A DNA stretch of 44,281 nt from a virus. Under the pieces are notes generated by a model, which worked only from the letters and a program-made list of their open reading frames with translations, searched no databases and had not been told where the DNA came from. Where the stretch lies: positions 1 through 44,281 of IMG/VR virus record IMGVR_UViG_3300030118_002191, one strand, 5' to 3'. Within the stretch, counting starts at the first letter, position 1, and every line of letters starts with the position of its first letter. Of this stretch, positions 38,043 to 44,281 are shown piece by piece. The translations under genes were made by a program, and so were the position numbers.

Positions 38043-40498
38043 TTAGCTACCTTATCTCTAAATACAATCTGTATATCATTAATAGTAAAATCTTTATGTA
38101 CACTTCCACTACTATCTGCAAACAACTTTATACCAAACGAAGTACAATTTTTAAATACAGAATTAGTAACAGATATTCTTTCTGTTTGGAAATCTGCACT
38201 AGTATTAGACAACTCTTTACTTGTATTAGCAACTAAAGTATCTTCTACTTGACTACCATCCATTCTAGTTGCAAAACCTTTTACTAATATATTTTCACCT
38301 CTTGTATAATTTATATAAACAGTAGTAATACTTTTTTTAACAGAAGGTGTAGTCATATCATATTCTTTTGATTTAAATACTACTTGATTATTTGCAGTAA
38401 AACCAGAAGGATCGTTATTCCATTGACGCATCTTTACTTTATTGTTTGGAGCACTTCCATTTTGCTCTACACAATAAACAAGAGTTCCATCGTTTAAATT
38501 TACAAAATTTGTAAAATCTGCAGAAGCAGCTCTACTAACAGCATTTGCTGAACCAGTATTACTTTCAAAAGTATCTGCTTCACTATAACTTTCAGATTTA
38601 ATATCATATTTTAAAATAGTATTACTTTTGTTTGCAATAATTAATTCTTTTGTATCAGGTAAAAAACCTATCATACTTTTATCAAATTCAAAACCTGCTA
38701 TTAAATTTCCTCCTGTTTTATCAAACATAGAAGCAAATCTAGATTCTCCTGTTACGGTTAGATCTAAATCTAATATGCGTCTTCCATCGTACAAATACAT
38801 ACCATGTCTATTAAACCAAGCAACAAAACCAGTTCCTTGAACTACATGATAAGGTTTTTCACATCCTTTAAACTCTAATTCGCTTTCTAAAAATTCTAAA
38901 TCTCTACTACAATTTATTATAAATAATTTATTTTTTTTGAATTGTAAAAGTTTACTACCAACATTTGCTAATTTTATAATTTCATCACCATCTTCTACAG
39001 CTACATCAATAAAACTATCTACTGGAAAGTAGTCAAATTCATTAGGTCTAGATTTAAAAATTCTATCTGGTTTTATTTGTATATTATCATCTTCATCTTT
39101 GTAAGTAACATTTCCAGCATAAACCCTTCTATTAATAACAACGCTAGTAGTATAGGTGGTGTTTGCTTGTCCAAGAGCTGTTTCTGATTGTGGTCCTATA
39201 TAAGGTTCTATTACTTTTAACTCTTTTAAAACTCTACTAGATATAAATTTTTCATCAGTGGTATTATAACTATTAGCAGGATATACATAACAAGTTTCGT
39301 CAGCACTGTTTGCTCCTCCATTAAAGTTCTCTACCCCAAATGCTTCGTAGGTACTATCTCCAGCAAATCTAATACCTTTTTCAAAATCTATTTCTGCTAA
39401 TAAATATTTGGAAGATACATCTCCATCTGAATCTGATGAAGTAGTAGTAGGGTTTGTAACTCTAGCCCAATAAAATTTTAAACCAGCAAATCTTTTTTCA
39501 TGTTGAGTAGTTGTTTTTGAGCCAATTCTTCCAACAAAATTTAAATACATTTTTTGAGTAATGTTGTCACCAAAATTTCCTGCCTGACTAGCCATACCTA
39601 AAAAAGTAGGCATAGACTCTTGTTTTTTAAAAGCAGCAGAAGATTGATATATTTTAGTAGCATAAAATGCATACCTATGTTCATTTGCTACAAGAATACT
39701 ACCATCTGAATCTGATGAAGAATTATGGTCATTAAATCTAGGACAAATAACCATAGCTCCTATACCAGCTGAAGCTTGGAAAGCACTCTGATCAGTTTTA
39801 TTTCTTATCGCAGCTTCAGTAACAACATCAGAACGAATAGCGTTGTTACTATCTACTCCTACATTTAAAAAATTAACTTCATTGTTTAGTCCAGGTTTTG
39901 CTATCTCCATTCGTTCTGCAGAATATTCACCAGCACCAGAATTAGCTGTTATTGAATGAACATGATCTCCAGTAGTACTTGCGTGTCCTAGTCTTCTAGT
40001 AAATTTAAAAAACTCAAAAACATGAGGGTAATTATTGCTATTACCAGCTACCTCCCTTGGTAAAACTTTTGTAGAACCATCTATAGTAAACATATGAGTA
40101 CTTGAATTTTGAGTAGAACCATAATTAACACTATTAGTTTTAACAGCAGGAGTTCCACTTACTTCAACAATATGAAGTTTAGCTTGAGAAAGGTCATCTA
40201 AAAAAAGATATTCATTTTCACCTGAAGCAACAGTATCTACATCACGATCTAATGTAGTATGATGTAAACCAAATCCGTGATTTAAATTATCTACTGCAGT
40301 TATAGCACTTGAAGGTATATAACCATTATTTGCAGTAAGAGGACCATTAACAGATTCACCAAAGGTAACTAACTTACCAGGAGTTTCATTATTCATATTC
40401 ATTGCTTCCTGATATTCGTTAGGTTTTAAATCTCTTGCTGAAGTCTTTTGATTTAATCCTGCACTAAAATTATTTATGTTAAGTATTTTTTTTGGCAT
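38039..40498 (-). CDS. Tail hub/nozzle protein (T7 gp12 / P22 gp10-like), 819 aa
   Basis: Begins MPKKILNINNFSAGLNQKTS followed by ARDLKPNEYQEAMNMNNETP, the start typical of podovirus hub proteins (F-GGLN----S---L---E---A-N). Most of the rest is beta-rich with blades typical of beta-propeller hubs: FDYFPVDSFIDVAVEDGDEI, KLLQFKKNKLFIIN, GFVAWFNRHGMYLYDGRRIL. It would form the DNA exit tube below the portal. It overlaps the tiny upstream gene by 20 bases. Size is close to T7 gp12. Good fit by motif and context, though the fold is inferred. Confidence 0.8.
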   Translation of the reverse strand: MPKKILNINNFSAGLNQKTSARDLKPNEYQEAMNMNNETPGKLVTFGESVNGPLTANNGYIPSSAITAVDNLNHGFGLHHTTLDRDVDTVASGENEYLFLDDLSQAKLHIVEVSGTPAVKTNSVNYGSTQNSSTHMFTIDGSTKVLPREVAGNSNNYPHVFEFFKFTRRLGHASTTGDHVHSITANSGAGEYSAERMEIAKPGLNNEVNFLNVGVDSNNAIRSDVVTEAAIRNKTDQSAFQASAGIGAMVICPRFNDHNSSSDSDGSILVANEHRYAFYATKIYQSSAAFKKQESMPTFLGMASQAGNFGDNITQKMYLNFVGRIGSKTTTQHEKRFAGLKFYWARVTNPTTTSSDSDGDVSSKYLLAEIDFEKGIRFAGDSTYEAFGVENFNGGANSADETCYVYPANSYNTTDEKFISSRVLKELKVIEPYIGPQSETALGQANTTYTTSVVINRRVYAGNVTYKDEDDNIQIKPDRIFKSRPNEFDYFPVDSFIDVAVEDGDEIIKLANVGSKLLQFKKNKLFIINCSRDLEFLESELEFKGCEKPYHVVQGTGFVAWFNRHGMYLYDGRRILDLDLTVTGESRFASMFDKTGGNLIAGFEFDKSMIGFLPDTKELIIANKSNTILKYDIKSESYSEADTFESNTGSANAVSRAASADFTNFVNLNDGTLVYCVEQNGSAPNNKVKMRQWNNDPSGFTANNQVVFKSKEYDMTTPSVKKSITTVYINYTRGENILVKGFATRMDGSQVEDTLVANTSKELSNTSADFQTERISVTNSVFKNCTSFGIKLFADSSGSVHKDFTINDIQIVFRDKVAK

Positions 40499-40625
40499 TC
40501 CTGGTTACTTCCATCATAGTTTTTAGTTTCTTTTTTTTCTTTTTATCTTTGAGATTGTACTTTCTTCTACTATCATTAATAGAAGTTCCTTGCATAGGTC
40601 CGCCAATTGTACTAGTTGTTACCAT
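40479..40625 (-). CDS. Small basic protein, 48 aa
   Basis: ATG 40625 to TAA 40479. Parts: MVTTSTIGGPMQGTSINDSR, then RKYNLKDKKKKKKLKTMMEV. It overlaps the metallophosphoesterase gene end by 14 bases and the hub gene start by 20 bases, which fits a packed operon. Its C-terminal half is Lys-rich. No known domain. Confidence 0.5.
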   Translation of the reverse strand: MVTTSTIGGPMQGTSINDSRRKYNLKDKKKKKKLKTMMEVTRNAKKNT

Positions 40626-41379
40626 CTATTATATCTCCCCACAAAGTAGTTTTGCCGTTTACAATTTCAACAATCTCTACTTTAAACTCTCCATTAGTAA
40701 ACCAATCAACCACAGCAAAAGCATGTGCCCAATTATGTAGTCTACCCTTTAACCATTTATTATTTTCATGGGACATTTGTTTTAAACAACCTAATGACCA
40801 AGCTGCAATATTACCACCTAGCTTTGTAAGAGTATGTCTTTGTAAATCGTGTGTATGACCATACATAACATTTTCTCCATATGTTTCTAAGTGTTTTTTA
40901 GCATGATATGTTGTTGCAAACGCACCATGAAAAAAAGCTAATTTACCAATTTGTATTGGAAGGTTATACTCAGTATACTTATAACCTCTTTCTTTTATTT
41001 TACACGCCTTAAAAAAGTTAAGATCACTAAGATAGGGATACTTGTTAGAAAAATTATCCAACCAAAGATCGTGATTACCTTGGAGGAGATACTTTTCTTT
41101 ACATCCAACTTTTTTAAGGACTTCATCCCACTCATCTAAACCTTTATTTACTAACCTAATTTCCTCTTTAACTATAGGAAGTTGAAACTCTAAAGGTGGT
41201 AATTTTTTGTCTTTATACTTCCATGCTGATACAGACTCCCATTCACCAACATCACCTAAATTAACAAAAACTTTAGGTTTTATTTTAAGTATTGCTTTCT
41301 TAACACATTCTACTGCAGCTCTATCTTCTAATGGATAATGCTGGTCTGGTATTACAATACCACGTTTTTTTAGTTTCAA
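40612..41379 (-). CDS. Calcineurin-like metallophosphoesterase, 255 aa (TTG start)
   Basis: Starts at TTG 41379 right behind AGGAGG. All five metal motifs are present in order: DxH (Asp12, His14 in VIPDQHYP), GD (Asp43 in NLGDVGEWE), GNHD (101-104), His151 in FFHG, and GHTH (174-177), so it is a complete metallophosphoesterase. Such enzymes cleave phosphodiesters or nucleotides. In marine phages they commonly sit near structural or nucleotide genes with unknown substrate. Catalytic activity is likely because no motif is missing. Confidence 0.9.
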   Translation of the reverse strand: MKLKKRGIVIPDQHYPLEDRAAVECVKKAILKIKPKVFVNLGDVGEWESVSAWKYKDKKLPPLEFQLPIVKEEIRLVNKGLDEWDEVLKKVGCKEKYLLQGNHDLWLDNFSNKYPYLSDLNFFKACKIKERGYKYTEYNLPIQIGKLAFFHGAFATTYHAKKHLETYGENVMYGHTHDLQRHTLTKLGGNIAAWSLGCLKQMSHENNKWLKGRLHNWAHAFAVVDWFTNGEFKVEIVEIVNGKTTLWGDIIDGNN

Positions 41380-41388
41380 AGAAACCTC

Positions 41389-41547
41389 CTATTTTTTATC
41401 TAATGCTTTTTTAACTTCAGCCCATAGCTTATCGTCTAATTTATTAGAAGATTTAGATACTAACCAATCTCCTAAATGCATTATGATCGCTTTAATAAGT
41501 TTTTCTGTTCCTAAACTTGTAAGAACTTTACCTAGTATTGGTCCCAT
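41389..41547 (-). CDS. Small amphipathic protein, 52 aa (possible lysis accessory)
   Basis: ATG 41547 with AAGGAG upstream, TAG 41389. Sequence MGPILGKVLTSLGTEKLIKA followed by IIMHLGDWLVSKSSNKLDDK gives two amphipathic helices and a final LWAEVKKALDKK. Small proteins of this type (GK-L-SL-TEK-IK ... LDDKLW--VK-AL) are frequent in marine phages near lysis genes. It could be a peripheral membrane or holin-accessory protein; no clear transmembrane span. Confidence 0.6.
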   Translation of the reverse strand: MGPILGKVLTSLGTEKLIKAIIMHLGDWLVSKSSNKLDDKLWAEVKKALDKK

Positions 41548-41550
41548 TTG

Positions 41551-41751
41551 TTACTCCTTTTCACAGTTTTCATCACAAGCTTCAAGACCCTTCATATATC
41601 CTTGATGCTCAATGATCATTTGTTTTACTTCTGCTAATCTTGAATTAGCTTCTTGAATTTGTCCAGCAAGTTCATTATGTTGTTCAACTAATGATTCCAT
41701 TTTATTTTGTCCCTGCTCTTTAAGACTTAACTGTTTATCTTTTTTAGCCAT
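41551..41751 (-). CDS. Small coiled-coil protein, 66 aa
   Basis: Lys/Gln/Glu-rich, forming one long helix: MAKKDKQLSLKEQGQNKMES, then LVEQHNELAGQIQEANSRLA, with heptad spacing of Leu/Val/Ile, and a Cys-rich end (LEACDENCEKE). Typical of a small scaffolding or anchoring coiled coil. It is in the presumed membrane/lysis group. Function unknown. Confidence 0.65.
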   Translation of the reverse strand: MAKKDKQLSLKEQGQNKMESLVEQHNELAGQIQEANSRLAEVKQMIIEHQGYMKGLEACDENCEKE

Positions 41752-41815
41752 TATTTCTCCTTATTAGCTGTTTTTATTGCATTTAAACTTAATATATTAA
41801 TTAAATACAATTCAA

Positions 41816-42199
41816 CTACTTAATCTCTTTACGGATTTTATCAAAAACTTCTTGCTCATCAAACTTCATACTAATACCTGGTTCATATCTCATTACCTCA
41901 GAACCATCTTTAAAAATAATAATAGTAGGAACAACTTTTATATTCCACTCTTTCTGTATAACTGCACCAATAGTTTTATTGCTAAGATCAACTTCTCCTA
42001 CATAGCAAAGTTTGGCAAGTTTTTCTATCTTAGCTCTATTTCTATAGTTCCAAGAAGCATTTACTTGTACTACTGCGCAATTTTCTAGTTTTACTAGTTG
42101 AATTTTTTCAAAACTATCTAGATTAACTGACTGTGAATATAAGGGCGATTGCCATAAGAATAATCCAAGCAACCATGCCATACCATAATAATAATTCAT
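41816..42199 (-). CDS. Exported thioredoxin-fold protein lacking the CxxC site, 127 aa
   Basis: Residues 1-24 look like a signal peptide (MAWLLGLFLWQSPLYSQS, cleavage after SQS likely). The rest follows thioredoxin order: VVQVNASW then NYRNR where W-C-G-P-C is expected (Trp50, Asn51, Asn54), a helix, and VVPTIIIFKDG with the cis-proline (Pro91), then a beta strand and C-terminal helix. Both redox cysteines are replaced, so it cannot work as a disulphide oxidoreductase at that site. It lies in the membrane/lysis-like group. A binding or chaperone role in the periplasm is inferred. The signal-peptide call is by eye. Confidence 0.72.
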   Translation of the reverse strand: MNYYYGMAWLLGLFLWQSPLYSQSVNLDSFEKIQLVKLENCAVVQVNASWNYRNRAKIEKLAKLCYVGEVDLSNKTIGAVIQKEWNIKVVPTIIIFKDGSEVMRYEPGISMKFDEQEVFDKIRKEIK

Positions 42200-42208
42200 C
42201 TGAATACC

Positions 42209-42505
42209 TCATTTATTGTTCATATCAATAAGTGTTTGAGTAATAGCTTTTGTATCTTCTTTAATGTCATCTACTTTCTCTTCTAACTTATCGACCTTGT
42301 TTTCTGTATTAAGTATTGAATCTCTAATCATCTGATCTTTAAGGTCATACTCCATACGTGATACTTCTGGTTCTGGTAATTCTTTAGCAAGTTCTATTTC
42401 TGCTTGTAATGAATACCACATACCAATAATCATACCTACAGTAACTAAGATACTAATACCTGTTTCTATAGATAATGTAAATTTAGTGTCTTTACCTACT
42501 TCCAT
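42209..42505 (-). CDS. Single-span membrane protein with coiled coil, 98 aa (holin/spanin-like)
   Basis: Residues about 12-31 form a membrane span (SIETGISILVTVGMIIGMWY). The C-terminal half is a heptad coiled coil (SILNTENKVDKLEEKVDDIK, then EDTKAITQTLIDMNN). One N-terminal span plus a coiled coil is the layout of inner-membrane spanins and some holins. It lies next to the exported thioredoxin-like protein. AGGGGA precedes the start. Lysis role is inferred from architecture. Confidence 0.65.
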   Translation of the reverse strand: MEVGKDTKFTLSIETGISILVTVGMIIGMWYSLQAEIELAKELPEPEVSRMEYDLKDQMIRDSILNTENKVDKLEEKVDDIKEDTKAITQTLIDMNNK

Positions 42506-42507
42506 TT

Positions 42508-43611
42508 TTATTCCCCTATTTCTGAGTGTACTAATACGCCATTAGCGTAAAAGTTATTGTTCTTCGTTAAAATTGTATATGTCCAATGTTTTTTTGGAAA
42601 TCCTTCTAATCTATGAACTTGTGCATAATATTTACCATCTAATATTTTTAGCAAATCATTAGGTTGTATAACAGCTGCATCTAAATCATAGTTTGCTGAT
42701 GTTCTACTTGGATCATCAGATACCATACTACCATCTTCTTTATATACAGGGTGGTCTTGTGTAAGTATCAACTCTTTTAATTCTTCACCATCTGTTTCAT
42801 CGTTAGGGTCTGATAGCATAATCTTATATAAGTTATCATGTAATCTTTTTTCTATTTGTAATATTTCTACTTCTTCTTCTTCTCCAGTTTCCCAGTTGTA
42901 AGACATTATCATATCTCCAACATCTAAATCATGTATGTTAGCAGTACCTTCTTTTAAATTAACTGGTATGTTTTCATAAATACAAAAACCAAATTGACCA
43001 CCAGCAAAATTAATACTACCAGTAATAGTTGCACTAACACTATTATTTGTAAGCGTTAATGTATAAGCACCAGTACCATCTTTATTACTTGGTGTGTGTT
43101 GCCATTGAGTTCTAATATATCTTGTACCTGAATTATGTCCAGTAAATTTACTATTACTATTAGCTGATGATGTAGTTATAAAACCTGTACCACTATTACC
43201 TGTGCCATTAAAACCTGGATCACCACTGCTTGATATAGCTAATTTAAAATTACCAAATGGACCACCAGTAGTAGATAAAGAACAACTTGTACCACCACTA
43301 CCACTAGATACTGTCATTTGTGCATCTTTATTAGATTGTGCAGTTTGTCCTGGCAAATCAATTAAATTCAATCCAGTATTGTCTACAACACTCCAAGATG
43401 TACCAGCTAAATCGTGGTCATAGCTATAAAACTCAGTCATAGCATGAGGTGCACTACCATCTGGTCTATCTGAACTATCATTTTGTGTATTAATAGTTGC
43501 AACAGTTCCGTCAGATAAATCTTCTAATGAACTATTAGCAGTAGTTCCACTCCTACCAAACTCAACATTAATATCATTCATGCTAATTTGTCCTGATGAA
43601 GTAAGAGCCAT
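42508..43611 (-). CDS. Virion-type protein with C-terminal Hint (hedgehog/intein) domain, 367 aa
   Basis: N-terminal residues 1-60 (MALTSSGQISMNDINVEFGR, later PHAMTEFYSYDHDL) are the conserved start of marine phage fibre/adhesin proteins. Residues 70-205 are Gly/Ser/Thr beta-rich. From Cys210 a Hint domain begins: CIYENIPVNLKEGTANIHDL, then DVGDMIMSYNWETGE, block B TQDHPVY (Thr284, His287), and a C-terminal YANGVLVHSEIGE. Block B and the final VH motif are present, but the terminal Asn needed for full splicing is replaced by Ser363. So N-terminal cleavage or ester formation at Cys210 is possible while ordinary splicing is not. The gene couples to the fibre gene by TAATG. Hint identification is from motifs; activity is untested. 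Confidence 0.82.
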   Translation of the reverse strand: MALTSSGQISMNDINVEFGRSGTTANSSLEDLSDGTVATINTQNDSSDRPDGSAPHAMTEFYSYDHDLAGTSWSVVDNTGLNLIDLPGQTAQSNKDAQMTVSSGSGGTSCSLSTTGGPFGNFKLAISSSGDPGFNGTGNSGTGFITTSSANSNSKFTGHNSGTRYIRTQWQHTPSNKDGTGAYTLTLTNNSVSATITGSINFAGGQFGFCIYENIPVNLKEGTANIHDLDVGDMIMSYNWETGEEEEVEILQIEKRLHDNLYKIMLSDPNDETDGEELKELILTQDHPVYKEDGSMVSDDPSRTSANYDLDAAVIQPNDLLKILDGKYYAQVHRLEGFPKKHWTYTILTKNNNFYANGVLVHSEIGE

Positions 43612-44281
43612 TATTTTTTTAACTCCTCTATCTCTGCTTTTAATTCTTGTATAGATTTAATTAACACTGGTACTAACTTAGAATAGTCCACTGCTTTAAA
43701 GTTATCTTTACCTTGTAAACCTTCATATTCTTTTACTACTTCTGGTATTACTTCTTCCATTTCTTGAGCAATAACTCCAATATCGTGTCCTCTTTCTTTA
43801 CCATTAGCTTTGTCTTTTTTCCAATCAAACTGCACTGGTTTCATTTTCATTACATCATCTAATCCATATGGTAAAGATTCAATATTTTCTTTTAATCTTT
43901 TATCAGAAGCAGTTGTACTTGAGTAAGCAATAATATCTGCGTCTGCGTGAAAAGTACCACCAGAAGCAAATCTAAATTCATCTTGAACATTGTTTACTTC
44001 TACCTTAATTGCATTATCTGTAGAAAAATGAAATCCGTTATGATCATCTCTACCAATTACAAGACTAGAATTTTTAATAGATGTAATAGTTGTAAAGGTC
44101 GTTGGTATTCGTGCAGCAGCAATAGTACCACTAACTATTTTATTTGCAGGAATGTCATCTACTAATGCCAGATCTCCTAATCCTAAAGCTGAAGCAGTAG
44201 TATATCCATAACTTAAAATTTTATCTTCTACCGCTGCAGAAGTCATAATGTGAGAATCGTTGTTAGTAAACTCTCCTGAAT
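43611..44281 (-). CDS. Tail fibre C-terminal part with S74 intramolecular chaperone (cut by window end)
   Basis: Open to the window edge. It begins SGEFTNNDSHIMTSAAVEDK, continues with LGDLALVDDIPANKIVSGTI (the duplicated module also seen in the fibre part at the window start), and ends with the S74 chaperone domain: SDKRLKENIESLPYGLDDVM, then HDIGVIAQEMEEVIPEVV and a C-terminal coiled coil SIQELKAEIEELKK. The SDKRLKENI serine is the usual self-cleavage point after trimer folding. If joined to 1-1256 with one shared base it gives a fibre of about 641 residues. The in-frame ATG at 44246 is then internal. Confidence 0.88.
   Translation of the reverse strand, partial: SGEFTNNDSHIMTSAAVEDKILSYGYTTASALGLGDLALVDDIPANKIVSGTIAAARIPTTFTTITSIKNSSLVIGRDDHNGFHFSTDNAIKVEVNNVQDEFRFASGGTFHADADIIAYSSTTASDKRLKENIESLPYGLDDVMKMKPVQFDWKKDKANGKERGHDIGVIAQEMEEVIPEVVKEYEGLQGKDNFKAVDYSKLVPVLIKSIQELKAEIEELKK

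Noticed and set aside
37908-38252. Rightward 114-codon frame over the microprotein/hub region
   Set aside because: Antisense to several coupled leftward genes, with a composition that mirrors Lys codons as Phe/Leu. It is a shadow frame.
1-44281. Integrase, att sites or other lysogeny genes
   Set aside because: No recombinase, repressor pair or tRNA-like attachment site found. The structured repeats near 16.7 kb lack core-site features.

Overview
The window reads as one complete, AT-rich, podovirus-type tailed phage genome of the kind seen in marine viral metagenomes. The evidence is a TerL, a P22-type portal, a scaffold, a capsid protein, connector and hub proteins, marine-phage tail-fibre modules, ejection proteins, a lysozyme, and no tail tube, sheath or tape measure. 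I see no tRNA, rRNA, CRISPR array, integrase or insertion sequence. The host cannot be named from sequence. Strong Shine-Dalgarno sites (AGGAGG-like) precede many genes.

Layout. Leftward late genes fill 1-12,880, rightward early/middle genes fill 13,110-23,213, and leftward late genes resume from 44,281 down to 23,238. The two window ends cut one tail-fibre gene. If the ends are joined with one shared base, that gene reads through as about 641 residues ending in an S74 chaperone. I therefore infer a circular or circularly permuted genome of about 44.3 kb with two opposed transcription arms. These diverge near 12.9-13.1 kb and converge on a bidirectional terminator-like hairpin near 23.25 kb.

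The late arm, in transcription order, holds a putative TerS, TerL, a sigma70-like promoter, portal, scaffold, major capsid protein, connectors, two tail fibres, a fibre-like protein with a C-terminal Hint (hedgehog/intein) domain, and a membrane/lysis-like group that includes a redox-dead exported thioredoxin fold. It continues with a metallophosphoesterase, a T7 gp12/P22 gp10-like hub protein, six tiny Lys/Arg-rich proteins in a row, a T4-type lysozyme, ejection-type proteins and finally one 3451-residue protein.

The early arm holds many small unknown genes, a MazG-like protein, a DUF6915-like protein, an Erf/Sak-type annealing protein, an SSB-like protein with an acidic DDFPF tail, an archaeo-eukaryotic-type primase fused to a DnaB-type helicase, and a PD-(D/E)XK-type nuclease. 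No DNA polymerase and no T7-like RNA polymerase is visible.

The main discovery candidates are these. (1) The 3451-residue virion protein carries an RxP ... SGADKDID block that matches the catalytic barrel of RNA-silencing (QDE-1/RdRP) and crAss-like phage virion RNA polymerases. This suggests a giant injected RNA polymerase that starts the early arm. (2) The gaps of the early arm hold elaborate, apparently structured RNA elements, including a tandem pair whose helices differ in sequence but keep pairing. (3) There is a Hint domain lacking the terminal Asn on a virion-type protein. (4) There is a cassette of consecutive basic microproteins.
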